Positions 24,645 through 33,936 of a stretch of DNA of 64,000 nt are shown here, in pieces. A model generated the notes under the pieces. That model was not told the origin of the DNA. It ran no database searches and saw only the letters and a program-made list of their open reading frames with translations. The stretch is taken from the NCBI RefSeq assembly GCF_015354335.1, contig NZ_JADKYR010000002.1, positions 248,001 to 312,000 on the forward strand, given 5' to 3'. The position numbers and the translations under genes are program-made. The DNA is from Methylophilus sp. 13 (GTDB lineage Bacteria; Pseudomonadota; Gammaproteobacteria; Burkholderiales; Methylophilaceae). Numbering within the stretch: position 1 is the first letter of the stretch; each line of letters begins with the position of its first letter.

Positions 24645-26295
24645 TACGTCTGATGACAATTTATTGGCCCGGGTAGGCAAGCAGGCTAGGGTTTCACCGA
24701 TCTGGATCGTGCCCATTGTCGCGTTGCTGATAGGCTGCTGGCTCATTTATGACAACTATACGCGTGCTGGCAAGCAAATCACGCTCTCAATGTCCAACGC
24801 CGAAGGCATAGAAGCCGGCAAAACCAAAATCAAGGTACATAGCGTCGATATCGGTCTGGTCGAGCAAGTCAAACTGTCCGAAGACCTTGGGCACATCCAG
24901 GTCATCGCCCGCATCGCGCCAGATGCGCAACCGCTGCTGGTCAAAGATACGCAATTATGGGTAGTCAAACCCCGGATCGGCCTTGAGGGCATCAGCGGCC
25001 TCAATACCGTGATCTCAGGCGCCTACATCCAGTTGCAACCGGGCAAGGGTCATGAAGAAACAGACGAATTTACCGTGCTCGACCAGCCCCCCATTTCATT
25101 GAATGGCGCCGGCGGCGTACATATTAATTTGATCGGCACCGTCGGCAACGCCTTGCGCATTGGTGACCCGGTCACCTATCAGGGCCTGCGCGTGGGCCGG
25201 GTGGCGAGCGCCACCTTTGACCCCAAGCAACGCAAAATGCAGCATGAGTTGTTTATCGAGCAGCCCTACGACGTGTTGATCACTGAAAACACGCGCTTCT
25301 GGACCACCGTTGGCATAGACCTCAAGTTGGATTCCGAAGGCTTCAAGGCCAGCATCCCCACCGTGGAGTCGCTGATTGCAGGCGGGGTTAGCTTTGGCCA
25401 TGCCGACAACCGGCCCATGGGTAAACCGGTGCCGTCCGAAACCACCTTTGAGCTGTATGCCAATGAAGAAGCTGCCCGCCAGCAAACCTACGACCAATAT
25501 CTGGAATATGTGCTTCTGGTGGATGATACGGTGCGCGGACTCTCCAGTGGCGCGCCGGTCGAGTTCCGCGGCTTGCGCGTAGGCACGGTGATGCAAGTGC
25601 CGTGGAAATTCAACTCGCCCGCACGCAAACAGGACTTTAACTATGCGATTCCGGTGCTGATTCATCTCGAACCTGGCCGTCTGGCAGACAGTGGCAAGGC
25701 AGACCTCAATGAGTGGAAATCCCGCCTCGGCATCATGCTCAAAAACGGTCTGCATGCCACGCTCAAATCTGGCAACCTGCTGACAGGCTCATTGTTTGTC
25801 GACTTGAACATGGACAAGCACGCACGCAAAGTCAACTACAAAGCCAAAACCTTTGAAGGCTTGCCAGTGTTGCCCACGAGCGCGACCAGCCTGGCACAGA
25901 TCGAAGAGAAACTGTCTGATCTGCTGGATAAACTGAATAAGCTCAATGTGGAGCCGGTATTAAGCGGCCTCGATAAAAACCTGCAACAATCCGAGCAAAC
26001 CTTGCGGGAGATTCGTGCGCTGAGCCAGCAAGTGAACCAGTTTGTGGCACAACCAGAGTTCCAGCAAATGCCGGCCAACCTGAACCAGACCATGCAAGAA
26101 CTGCGCACCACCATCAAAGGCCTGTCGCCCGAGTCACCGGCTTATCAGGAGCTGAGCAGCACCCTGCAACGGCTGGAAAAGGTCTTGCGCGAAGTCCAGC
26201 CGCTGGTGCGTACGCTGAATGAGCAGCCCAATGCCATCCTGTTTGACCGCAAACCCGGTAACGACCCGCTGCCACTGGCACCGGCAACTCCATAA
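24637..26295 (+). CDS. pqiB: MCE/MlaD-domain intermembrane transport protein
   Basis: A 552-aa protein with one N-terminal membrane helix (IWIVPIVALLIGCWLIYDNY) and three MCE repeats (at about 40-135, 160-225 and 285-390; for example GIEAGKTKIKVHSVDIGLVE and YQGLRVGRV and FRGLRVGTV). A long helical C-terminal region ends the protein. PqiB forms a hexameric tube spanning the periplasm. ATG 24637 overlaps the pqiA stop; an in-frame ATG at 24598 lies deep in pqiA and is not preferred. It is followed closely by pqiC. Confidence 0.93.
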   Translation: MTDTSDDNLLARVGKQARVSPIWIVPIVALLIGCWLIYDNYTRAGKQITLSMSNAEGIEAGKTKIKVHSVDIGLVEQVKLSEDLGHIQVIARIAPDAQPLLVKDTQLWVVKPRIGLEGISGLNTVISGAYIQLQPGKGHEETDEFTVLDQPPISLNGAGGVHINLIGTVGNALRIGDPVTYQGLRVGRVASATFDPKQRKMQHELFIEQPYDVLITENTRFWTTVGIDLKLDSEGFKASIPTVESLIAGGVSFGHADNRPMGKPVPSETTFELYANEEAARQQTYDQYLEYVLLVDDTVRGLSSGAPVEFRGLRVGTVMQVPWKFNSPARKQDFNYAIPVLIHLEPGRLADSGKADLNEWKSRLGIMLKNGLHATLKSGNLLTGSLFVDLNMDKHARKVNYKAKTFEGLPVLPTSATSLAQIEEKLSDLLDKLNKLNVEPVLSGLDKNLQQSEQTLREIRALSQQVNQFVAQPEFQQMPANLNQTMQELRTTIKGLSPESPAYQELSSTLQRLEKVLREVQPLVRTLNEQPNAILFDRKPGNDPLPLAPATP

Positions 26296-26306
26296 GGACA
26301 GTTTTC

Positions 26307-26909
26307 ATGCATATGCCTTTTTCTTTCTTGCGTACGACAATTTGCCTGCTCTGCAGCCTGTCGCTGACCGCTTGTCTGGGCAACCGCCCGCCGGTCAATA
26401 CCCAGCGCTACAGCCTGCCAGAAGTCAGTCTGCCAAATACCACCACCCCTACGCGCATCCTTATTCTGGGCAATCTGGTGCTGGCCGATGCGCTGGACAG
26501 CGACCGTATTCTGATCCAGCTCGATGACATTACCATTCAGCCCACGCGCGACCATTTATGGAGCGCCTCGCTGTCTGAAGAACTACGGCAAGGCCTGCGC
26601 AGCCGGCTCGCCCAACGCCTGCCAGACACGCTGGTCACCGATGCCTTGCCCGGCACCAAACTGCAAGCCAGCCGCCTGCAATTGCGCATAGATCAGTTTC
26701 AAGGACATATGCGTGGCGAAGCGATCATGAGCGGCCAATGGCAATGGCTGTCAGCAGATCAACGCCCGCTCAAAATCCAGCCGTTTCAATTTACCACCCC
26801 GCTCACAGAAAACGGTTACCCGGCGCTGGTCCGCGCACTGGGGCAAGACTTGGACAAATTATCTGACCAGATCGCCAGCCAGATCAAAGCAATGCCAACC
26901 CAACCCTGA
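26307..26909 (+). CDS. pqiC: PqiC-type lipoprotein (ABC transport auxiliary family)
   Basis: A 200-aa lipoprotein. The signal ends in LSLTACLGN, a lipobox with the acylated cysteine near residue 23. The mature part (QRYSLPEVS, then RILILGNLVLADALDS and LWSASLSEELRQGL) matches the ABC-type transport auxiliary lipoproteins. It starts 11 bp after pqiB and probably anchors the PqiB tube at the outer membrane. Confidence 0.88.
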   Translation: MHMPFSFLRTTICLLCSLSLTACLGNRPPVNTQRYSLPEVSLPNTTTPTRILILGNLVLADALDSDRILIQLDDITIQPTRDHLWSASLSEELRQGLRSRLAQRLPDTLVTDALPGTKLQASRLQLRIDQFQGHMRGEAIMSGQWQWLSADQRPLKIQPFQFTTPLTENGYPALVRALGQDLDKLSDQIASQIKAMPTQP

Positions 26910-26940
26910 AACATGAGTTAGTACCCCCCGCCCTTCCACT

Positions 26941-26971
26941 CAAACAGCGCCCCAGACAAGCGCGCTGTTTG
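26941..26971. terminator. Hairpin after pqiABC
   Basis: CAAACAGCGC and GCGCTGTTTG form a 10-bp stem with an 11-nt loop, 31 bp after pqiC. There is no T run behind it, so it may be a stability hairpin rather than an intrinsic terminator. Confidence 0.5.
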
Positions 26972-27104
26972 GCCTAGAACACATCACCCGCAACCACACC
27001 TTCGTTAGTAATTCTTTGCGTTTCTTAATCCATTTCCCCACAAGAGAGACAGGAACTTTTCAGGTAAACTGGCTTGTTAGATTTACTCTTGATGGATAAC
27101 AGTC

Positions 27105-28673
27105 TTGCAACGCTTTCTCCTCTGTGCCCTGATGCTGCTCTTGACCTGGCTGCCCACGCAAGCCCAGGCAGACGCGCAATTGTCGGGCACAACCTGCATG
27201 AGCAGCGAGGGCGAAATCGTAGGTAATATTCCGCTGCAAGGCGGCCGCTTTGTGTGTCAGGGCGTGCTCAAGATCACGCAGGCCGGTCAGTATGTGATTG
27301 ACTTTAAAAACACCTCTACCCTGGCCCAGTTCCAGCACGAAATTTCTGATGGTCACCACACCATGCATGTGCTGTCAGGCGGACTCAGTAGCGAACATAC
27401 AGACCAGCTTCTGCTCAGGCATGGCCGCCTCGTAGCACTGCAGCCGGGGACCTACCGGCTCATTACCTGGCTGCAATCCCCTTATTATCTGGCGCAACCA
27501 GAAGTGTTTGTGACTGACCTCGCCAGCCACCAGCAACAAACCAATGTCAGCACTGCCGTGAGCCTGTTGCTGCTCGGCATTTTGCTGGGGATTTTCAGTT
27601 ATTACATGGCCATTGGCATCATGCCCGGCCACGTCACCGAGCGCATGTATGCCTTGTTTATTCTGGGCAACCTGATTTTTCAAAGCGCGGTGCTCGGCCT
27701 GTTCAAACAATTGTTTGACTGGCACTGGTTCTACCTGACCAGCCTGCCTATCCTGTTTTCCAATCTCGCTTATATCAGTTTTGTCTGTCATTTACTCGGC
27801 ATCAGCCCGTTTCGCCATAGCCGGCTTTATCAGGTTTCGATTGCGGCCAGGCTAACGCTACTGGCGCTCATGGTGTTCGCCATGATCTACCCCAACTGGA
27901 TGCTGGAAATGGACAGGCTGGGCGTGGCCATTTTCCTGGTCTTTGGACTGGTGTGTGGCATCCGTTTGAGCTTGCAAGGTCAGCGCGTGGCCCAGTTATA
28001 CCTGCTGGCCATTTCCATTTTTGGCGTGCTAGGTGGTTTGACGATTACCGCAGATCGCCTCACCTCAAACGCCTGGACCGTAGAGCAACTCGGCCTCATC
28101 GCAGTGACCGTGGAAGCCGTCGCGCTTTCACTGCTGGTGGCATACCAGATCAACCGTCTGCACAAAGAAAAAGAACACATGCTGGCCGAACTCGAATCCA
28201 CGCGCTCGCTGGCCATGACAGACCGCCTGACTGGCGTACCCAACCGGCATGCGTTAGAGAATCAGATGCTGCATTTTCCCGAGCATGGTTGCCTGATGTT
28301 CCTTGATATCGACAACCTCAAGCATGTCAACGACCAATATGGCCACGAGGCCGGAGATCAGCTGCTCAAGAGTTTTAGCCGCATCCTGACGAACAAGCTG
28401 GATACGCATGGCAAGCTTTACCGCCTGGGGGGGGATGAATTTGCCATCGTCTGCCATGAGGATGATGTGGAATGGTGCCAGCACCAGTTGGAATACACGC
28501 ACTTGCACCTGCAAAAAGAAGGCATCGTTGGCGCGGGCACCAGCGTAGGCATCGTGTTTGCCCACGAAGCCACAGATACCGAATCGCTGATGCGCATCGC
28601 TGACAAACGCATGTATGCCGATAAGCGCGCACGCAAAAATCGCAAAGAAATGGTCCAGGTCTTTACGCACTAA
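27105..28673 (+). CDS. Membrane-bound diguanylate cyclase (7TMR-DISM-type sensor)
   Basis: This 522-aa protein starts at TTG 27105. It has a signal peptide (LLCALMLLLTWLPTQAQA), an extracytoplasmic beta-rich domain (about 25-140), seven predicted membrane helices (about 150-345) and a C-terminal GGDEF domain with the intact motif LGGDEF. The arrangement matches 7TMR-DISM sensors, which bind an unknown ligand outside and control cyclic-di-GMP synthesis inside. A short coiled linker (LHKEKEHMLAELEST) precedes the cyclase. No inhibitory RxxD site is obvious to me. The gene stands alone between pqiC and an antiporter gene. Confidence 0.87.
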   Translation: MQRFLLCALMLLLTWLPTQAQADAQLSGTTCMSSEGEIVGNIPLQGGRFVCQGVLKITQAGQYVIDFKNTSTLAQFQHEISDGHHTMHVLSGGLSSEHTDQLLLRHGRLVALQPGTYRLITWLQSPYYLAQPEVFVTDLASHQQQTNVSTAVSLLLLGILLGIFSYYMAIGIMPGHVTERMYALFILGNLIFQSAVLGLFKQLFDWHWFYLTSLPILFSNLAYISFVCHLLGISPFRHSRLYQVSIAARLTLLALMVFAMIYPNWMLEMDRLGVAIFLVFGLVCGIRLSLQGQRVAQLYLLAISIFGVLGGLTITADRLTSNAWTVEQLGLIAVTVEAVALSLLVAYQINRLHKEKEHMLAELESTRSLAMTDRLTGVPNRHALENQMLHFPEHGCLMFLDIDNLKHVNDQYGHEAGDQLLKSFSRILTNKLDTHGKLYRLGGDEFAIVCHEDDVEWCQHQLEYTHLHLQKEGIVGAGTSVGIVFAHEATDTESLMRIADKRMYADKRARKNRKEMVQVFTH

Positions 28674-28921
28674 GCCTGCGCGACAAAGCGCCGTTGGTTT
28701 TTTTGCGACGGAATTGACACAGATGCAACCCTGAACGCCAATGCGCGCCCTGATACATGCCATCCGCGCCTAAATCCGTTACACTCTATTCTGCACGCGC
28801 GCTACGCTAAGCCTACACCGTCCGTGACTTTAATCTTGATGGTTCAAACCAAAAGAAGTCCTCGCGCAACGCCCCCATTGATCTTGCCTTATGGCGCGCT
28901 GCCCAACCATAAGAGAAACCA

Positions 28922-30139
28922 ATGCCATTACTGACATCGCTACTGATTCTGATCGTCACCGCCCGCCTGCTCGGGCAAGTGTTCAGTCGCTTTAGCCAAC
29001 CCGCCATTATTGGCGAAATGTTGGCCGGGGTGTTGCTTGGGCCCAGCCTGCTCAACCTGATCACGCCCAGCCCAGCGCTGTCTGGCATCTCTGAGTTTGC
29101 CGTGTTCTTAATCGTGCTGTCGGCCGGGCTGGAGATGAACTTCAAGGAGGTCATAGACTCCATGCGCGGCAAAGGCGCAGTCATTGCGCTGCTGGGCTTT
29201 TTGCTGCCACTCACGGGTGGCATTCTGGTCGGGGTCGGCTTTGGTCTGGATGTCAGCCGTACGGTGTTTCTGGGCCTGTGTGTCTCGATTACAGCGCTAC
29301 CGGTCACTGTTAGCATTCTGCAAAGCTTCAAACTGCTGGACTCCACCATCGCACGCTATTCAGTCGCCACGGCGATCTTTAACGATATCGCCGCGCTGCT
29401 GGTGTTAGGGGTGATTCTCAACCTGCCCGAGCAAAAATCCTACCAGGCCGTGGCCGCTGCCACGTTTAACGCGAGCTGGAAGCTGATTTTGCTCATGACG
29501 CTGATTGTCAGCATTAGTGTGCTGATCAAGCAGGTCATTCAAAGAGGCATTCTTATCGACCAACTGTCAGAAAAGCTGGTCACCATCATCGGCAACGAGG
29601 CCCTGTTCGGCTTGCTGCTCCTATTGGTACTCGTATTTGGTTCAGTCAGTGCCGCGCTCGGGTTTCACTTTATCATCGGCGCCTTCTTTGGTGCCCTGCT
29701 CATAGACCGCACCTTCTTTTCACCCGAGCGCTACAAAGAACTAGAGCTCACATTGAGCTCCATCACGGGTGGCTTTCTGGCCCCGGTATTTTTTGCCTAT
29801 CTCGGGCTGGAATTCAAAATCCAGGTCATTGATTCAGTCTGGTTTGTCGCTGTGGTGCTGGTAGTGTCGATTGTGACTAAAATCCTGGCCGGTTGGCTGG
29901 GGGGCCGCCTCATCGGCCTCAGCAAAAGCGATGCACTAGGCATCGGCTTTATCCTCAATGGCCGCGGCGTAATGGAGCTGGTCATCGCCAGTATCGCCTA
30001 CGAACGCGGCTTTATCGGGCAGGACTTGTTCTCGGTGCTGGTGTTGATGGGCGTGGTGACAACGCTGATCACACCGCTCATGTTCCGCAAATGGGTGATG
30101 CCAAAACTCCCCAAGACAACGAATACAAGTAATCCTTAA
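28922..30139 (+). CDS. CPA2-family cation/proton antiporter
   Basis: A 405-aa membrane protein with about twelve helices. The start (LGQVFSRFSQPAIIGEMLAGVLLGPSL) and the EFAVFLIVLSAGLEMNF segment are typical of Kef/NapA-type exchangers, and ATAIFNDIAALLVLG holds the conserved ND pair. It lacks the C-terminal TrkA-N domain of Kef channels, so simple Na+/H+ or K+/H+ exchange is likely. Its stop abuts the stop of the convergent FAD oxidoreductase gene with no spacer. Confidence 0.88.
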   Translation: MPLLTSLLILIVTARLLGQVFSRFSQPAIIGEMLAGVLLGPSLLNLITPSPALSGISEFAVFLIVLSAGLEMNFKEVIDSMRGKGAVIALLGFLLPLTGGILVGVGFGLDVSRTVFLGLCVSITALPVTVSILQSFKLLDSTIARYSVATAIFNDIAALLVLGVILNLPEQKSYQAVAAATFNASWKLILLMTLIVSISVLIKQVIQRGILIDQLSEKLVTIIGNEALFGLLLLLVLVFGSVSAALGFHFIIGAFFGALLIDRTFFSPERYKELELTLSSITGGFLAPVFFAYLGLEFKIQVIDSVWFVAVVLVVSIVTKILAGWLGGRLIGLSKSDALGIGFILNGRGVMELVIASIAYERGFIGQDLFSVLVLMGVVTTLITPLMFRKWVMPKLPKTTNTSNP

Positions 30140-31138
30140 TCAATAACAAGGCTCGCAGGTTTTTATCATCGCCTGCGCGAGCTGGTAGCCGCTCATCCAT
30201 GCGCCTTCTACCTTGCCGCCATTGAGCCAGTCGCCACACATACCCAGTTGCTGGGCGGCATCCCAGGCAAAGCCCTGGTGCAGATAATTGGCACAATCCG
30301 CATAGCGCCAGCGGTGCACACTGTGTTCCATGGGCGCTTCACCACCCAAGGCCTGGAATGCCGCCAGCAACGCCACCGCAACCTCCTCTGGTGCACGCTC
30401 AATATTCGCCTCGGACCATTCAGCGCTGGCATGTAACACCCAGACCTCTTTGACCGCACTGCCCTCAGGCACACGCCCCGGCTTGCTACTGTCTCTCGCC
30501 ACCCAACTCAGCGGCCCCGCATTCACAAACAAGCCATCAAACGGCAAATCAAGCGTATGCGCATAGCGCCCCATCAAGGCCCAGCAGCCACGCATGTTTA
30601 CACTGGCCGCCAGCGCCTGCATCTCCAGATTAAAGCCTAGCAGCGCCTGTGCCTGCGGTGCCGGAATCGCCAGCACAACCTTGTCAAACACCTGCGGATA
30701 CGCGCCGTGCTCTTTGCTGTGCACGCGCCATTTCCCCTCGGCAAAGGTAATCTGCTGCACCGTCTGCTCCAGCTCTACGGTTAAAGACTGTGCCATCTGC
30801 CGCGCTGGTCGCGTATTGCGCGGCACGCCAACATAACGCTGTTTTTCAGACAGCTTGGCGCGTAAACCGGCCTCATTCGCCTCGTAAATGCGCCCTTGCC
30901 ATTCAGCCACCACGCCCGCCTGCAACCACTTTTGCACCTGTGTCACAAACGGCTGCTGGCTCACCGTAAAATACTGTGCGCCATGGTCACACTGCCAGCC
31001 CTCGCCCAATCGCGTAGACACGCGCCCCGAAGGCCCACGGCTCTTTTCAAACACCGTCACCAGATAACCGGCCTGTTGCAACGCCTGGCTGCAAGACAAG
31101 CCCGCCATCCCCGCACCAATCACCGCAATATTTTTCAC
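30140..31138 (-). CDS. FAD-dependent oxidoreductase (renalase-like)
   Basis: A 332-aa flavoprotein. The N-terminus holds the dinucleotide fold IAVIGAGMAGLSCSQALQ, followed by FEKSRGPSGRVSTRL and CDHGAQYFTV. The C-terminal end has a second FAD segment (MCGDWLNGGKVEGAWMSG). The pattern fits the NAD/FAD-dependent oxidoreductases related to renalase. I chose GTG 31138, which overlaps the stop of the upstream Trp-rich protein gene (GTGA), over a GTG at 31159. The substrate is unknown. The stop abuts that of the antiporter gene. Confidence 0.82.
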   Translation of the reverse strand: MKNIAVIGAGMAGLSCSQALQQAGYLVTVFEKSRGPSGRVSTRLGEGWQCDHGAQYFTVSQQPFVTQVQKWLQAGVVAEWQGRIYEANEAGLRAKLSEKQRYVGVPRNTRPARQMAQSLTVELEQTVQQITFAEGKWRVHSKEHGAYPQVFDKVVLAIPAPQAQALLGFNLEMQALAASVNMRGCWALMGRYAHTLDLPFDGLFVNAGPLSWVARDSSKPGRVPEGSAVKEVWVLHASAEWSEANIERAPEEVAVALLAAFQALGGEAPMEHSVHRWRYADCANYLHQGFAWDAAQQLGMCGDWLNGGKVEGAWMSGYQLAQAMIKTCEPCY

Positions 31139-31386
31139 GCCACCCACCCCTGTTTCCACACTGCGCGGTCTTGCAACGCATGCCAGTCAATCACCTGCAC
31201 GCGCCCAGTCATGACCGCTTCTAACTCAACGGTTTTAATCACTTGCGTCTCCTCATCACCCATCTTCTCATCGCTTACGATGAGCTTGGTCACCATAAAG
31301 TGTTTTTCTTTATTCACGGGCTTTACCGCTGTCCACTTAGAATGTAACAGCTTTTTAGGGTTAAGCCGCAATGGTTTTGTTTGCAT
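31135..31386 (-). CDS. TIGR02450-type Trp-rich small protein
   Basis: This 83-aa protein has the spaced tryptophans and segments of the TIGR02450 family: LNPKKLLHSKWTAVKP, KEKHFMVTKL, and a C-terminal DRAVWKQGWV. Its function is unknown. ATG 31386 is preferred over a GTG at 31422; neither has a strong ribosome site. It overlaps the FAD oxidoreductase start, suggesting a joint transcript. Confidence 0.8.
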   Translation of the reverse strand: MQTKPLRLNPKKLLHSKWTAVKPVNKEKHFMVTKLIVSDEKMGDEETQVIKTVELEAVMTGRVQVIDWHALQDRAVWKQGWVA

Positions 31387-31565
31387 GATCGTGTGACAAC
31401 GTAAATCCAACAATTTATCCACTATTTAGAGAGATTTCTAACGCATGCTAACCGTTGCAAGCCCCCCCCCCGAACTCGGGATTGAGCAGCTCACTGATTT
31501 GTCAGTCCTGCACCGCAGGCAAAATGCAAGAGTTTTACGCTCAAAAGCCATGACTCTCTTAGTGA

Positions 31566-31593
31566 TTGACGTTCACAAAATATGGCATATACT
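31566..31593 (+). promoter_or_regulatory. vapBC promoter
   Basis: TTGACG (31566-31571) and TATACT (31588-31593) are separated by 16 bp, with GGAG and the vapB start following. The -10 element lies inside a palindrome (31585-31605). Confidence 0.75.
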
Positions 31594-31605
31594 ATTTGTA
31601 TATGC
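31585..31605. promoter_or_regulatory. Palindromic operator of vapBC
   Basis: Half-sites GCATATAC and GTATATGC are perfect mirror complements separated by TATTT, and cover the -10 element. This fits autorepression by a VapB-VapC complex. Confidence 0.7.
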
Positions 31606-31622
31606 AAAAAGGAGTGCCTATC

Positions 31623-31892
31623 ATGTCAAGTCCATCCAAAGCCCCTCACCGAGAAGCCAAGCTGTTCCGCAACAACCGCAGCCAAGCTGTGCGCATCCCG
31701 GTTGAGTTTGAGCTACCAGGTGATCGTGTATTAATTCATCGTGAAGGCAACAAGCTGATTATTGAACCAGTAGCACGTCCCGCCAACCTTGCCGAACTAT
31801 TGGCGCAATGGCGTCAGGAGCCACCACTCGCGCCAGAAAATCAATTCCCGGATATTGAAGATATGCCCGCCAAGCCGGAGGACATATTTTGA
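31623..31892 (+). CDS. vapB: VapB-type antitoxin (AbrB/MazE fold)
   Basis: This 89-aa protein starts at ATG 31623 with AAAGGAG upstream. Residues 12-50 (EAKLFRNNRSQAVRIPVEFEL and GDRVLIHREGNKLIIEPV) form the swapped-hairpin DNA-binding fold of VapB/AbrB antitoxins. The C-terminal part (LAQWRQEPPLAPENQFPDIED) would wrap the toxin. It overlaps vapC by four bases (TTGA). A perfect palindrome over the promoter is its likely binding site. Confidence 0.9.
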   Translation: MSSPSKAPHREAKLFRNNRSQAVRIPVEFELPGDRVLIHREGNKLIIEPVARPANLAELLAQWRQEPPLAPENQFPDIEDMPAKPEDIF

Positions 31893-32293
31893 GTGGCTAC
31901 TTGCTAGATACCAATATCATCAGCGATCTGATTCGTAATCCTTCAGGTGCCGCCGCACGCCATATTGAGCAAGTTGAGGCTAAAGACATCTTTACCAGCA
32001 TTATCGTCGCCGCCGAGCTGCGTTATGGCTGCGCAAAAAAAGGATCAGTCAAACTTACAGAAAAAGTAGAAAATCTACTCGCCACCATCACGGTGATCCC
32101 ATTAGAGAACCCAGTAGATACCGAGTATGGACGCATCCGCGCAGAACTTGAAGCAGCAGGCCAAACCATCGGCATGAACGATTTACTGATTGCTGCACAA
32201 GCCTATACTTTAAAGCTAACACTTGTAACGGATAATCTGCGAGAATTTAGCCGTATTCACGGCCTCAAAATTGAAAACTGGCAGGAGCGATAG
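31889..32293 (+). CDS. vapC: VapC-type PIN-domain toxin
   Basis: A 134-aa PIN-domain ribonuclease starting at TTG 31889, coupled to vapB. The acidic active-site residues are D7 (LLDTNIISDL), E43 (AAELRYG), D98 (GMNDLLIAA) and D115 (LVTDNLREF), all present, so the toxin should be active. VapC toxins cut tRNA or rRNA when the antitoxin is lost. The pair begins an AT-richer accessory stretch and may help to keep it. Confidence 0.92.
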   Translation: MSGYLLDTNIISDLIRNPSGAAARHIEQVEAKDIFTSIIVAAELRYGCAKKGSVKLTEKVENLLATITVIPLENPVDTEYGRIRAELEAAGQTIGMNDLLIAAQAYTLKLTLVTDNLREFSRIHGLKIENWQER

Positions 32294-32369
32294 CTGATGA
32301 AGGTTTTAATTTTACTCTGACACCAATCTACGTATGGAAATCATCAACCTTCAATAACTCTAGGCAATC

Positions 32370-33038
32370 ATGCGAAAAATCACTCTGCTTATTTTTATCG
32401 CAATAGTCGTTGCGATTACAGGAAAAGCTGTAGCAACTGAAATTAATGATAATTCAAATAAAGAGGTGAACATCGCCTCATTCAGAAAGGTCATGGAAAC
32501 TGGTCATAAACTACCTATTGATAAAAATATTAAACTTCAAATGGTATGGAAAGAAAATACGCCAGTTAAAGAACTGGACTCTCTGACAGGCGATACGAAA
32601 ATAGTTGCCCTATATAAAGTTTTATTTTTGGTTAATAAAAACGAAAAGTTTATCTTTGATCAAACTGAAACAAACTCACATCAATTGGCAGCTAGTCTTC
32701 TGAGTAGAGTGGAGGCTTTATCAAATATCAAAGAGTTAGTTGGCAATTCTGAATTAGAGCTTGCTATAAAAGAATATTTAAATAATGAACTTGCTGATTT
32801 GACGTTAGTTCATTCAAGTACTTTAAGCCAAGATGAATATTCCAAAGCAAGGAAAATAAGAAATGAAAAGCTTTGGTCAAATCTAACTGGAAATGAGGAC
32901 TTTAACAAAACATTCTCCATCAACACCAACAACGAGCAACAAAATCAGCTAGTAAGAAACGTCGCAAACCTAACCTCATGGCTTGCATACTCTAAGATTT
33001 GCATGACTCATAAAGAAGATCTATGCGTGAAGTTATAA
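32370..33038 (+). CDS. Exported protein of unknown function
   Basis: A 222-aa protein with a signal peptide (ITLLIFIAIVVAITGKAVA). The mature part is rich in Lys, Asn, Glu and short helices, and two cysteines near the end (KICMTHKEDLC) could form a disulfide. No family is recognised. Its codon and base use is AT-rich like the other genes of this island. A strong terminator follows at 33113. Confidence 0.6.
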   Translation: MRKITLLIFIAIVVAITGKAVATEINDNSNKEVNIASFRKVMETGHKLPIDKNIKLQMVWKENTPVKELDSLTGDTKIVALYKVLFLVNKNEKFIFDQTETNSHQLAASLLSRVEALSNIKELVGNSELELAIKEYLNNELADLTLVHSSTLSQDEYSKARKIRNEKLWSNLTGNEDFNKTFSINTNNEQQNQLVRNVANLTSWLAYSKICMTHKEDLCVKL

Positions 33039-33112
33039 ACCATTTCACATAACTCTCTGCAGGTCCTTTGATTGTAAAAACCTCTTTTAAAAAGGAATTC
33101 ACTTTTGCACTC

Positions 33113-33143
33113 CCCCATGTTATTTGACATGGGGTTTATTTTT
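33113..33143 (+). terminator. Rho-independent terminator
   Basis: CCCCATGT and ACATGGGG form an 8-bp stem with a 6-nt loop, followed by TTTATTTTT. It lies 75 bp after the exported-protein gene. Confidence 0.85.
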
Positions 33144-33250
33144 AGACAAGTGAACGAACCTTTTACAAGACTTGGGATGGAATATTAAATAGAATCAATC
33201 GTGTATGAACCTTTAGATTCTGCTTATTTTATTTTGCAAGACCTGACCCC

Positions 33251-33548
33251 AAGATTGATTGCTGTGCTTATTGCTTAGGGATTCACCCCAAATCACTCCG
33301 CGCTGCTGGCGAAAGCAACTCACGCATTGATCAACTAGGCGGCTGGCAAGTGAGTGACCAATATACCGAAAAAGAGCGCGCAGCCCTGGCGTGGACAGAT
33401 GCGGACCAACATCACGACCTCAGGCACACCAGATGATGTTTTTAACGCATTAAAGGCGCATTTTACTGATCAAGAAATCTCGGACCTAACATTTGCGATT
33501 ATTACTATGAATGAGCTGAATAGATTGGGCATAAGTATGCGTAAATAA
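33251..33548 (+). pseudogene. Remnant of an AhpD-like carboxymuconolactone decarboxylase family gene
   Basis: Translation from 33251 gives KIDCCAYCLGIHPKS, then LRAAGESNSRIDQLGGW and KERAALAWTDA; after a frame change near 33400 it continues as GTPDDVFNALKAHFTDQEIS and ends in [13 protein letters not shown]. These pieces match the order of the AhpD-like family, including the CxxC (CAYC) and ERAALAW. The N-terminal part is missing and the frame is broken, so it is a decayed copy. Confidence 0.8.
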
Positions 33549-33558
33549 TTTTAAGTTT

Positions 33559-33918
33559 GTGGCTTGCGAAGGCAAAAACCTCACAGAAAGACTTCAAGAG
33601 ATTGAAGTCTTTCTTTATTCATTTTGGCCTGCATATGATTTACAAAGGCTTCCAACCAGAATAGCCCAAAGAAGAAAACCAACCGAACACGACTTCTACA
33701 TCCTCGCAGTAGCAACCAGAATAGATACCATGGCCGTTGGTGTCAGCCTGGCGTTTATGGATGTGAATATATTTATCACCGCCGCAGCCAGAATGATAAA
33801 CTTAAGCACACAGATCATTTTTATATATTCTCTCTATTTTAATATTCATAAAATGGCATTATTAGCTTTACACAAAGCACTTAGATTAATACCTTTTAAT
33901 GTAATAGCGAACCTTTGA
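33559..33918 (+). pseudogene. Probable remnant of an MntP-like manganese exporter gene
   Basis: An open frame of 119 codons from GTG 33559. Only the central piece looks like a known protein: [20 protein letters not shown] resembles the MntP motif with an SIDAMAVG core, preceded by HDFYILA. In functional MntP that Asp-containing motif occurs twice in a six-helix protein. Here the serine is replaced by Arg and the flanks do not fit, so this is most likely a fragment or fusion remnant. It could still be translated, but a function is not suggested. Confidence 0.5.
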
Positions 33919-33936
33919 CTATATAAGGAGAACCCA

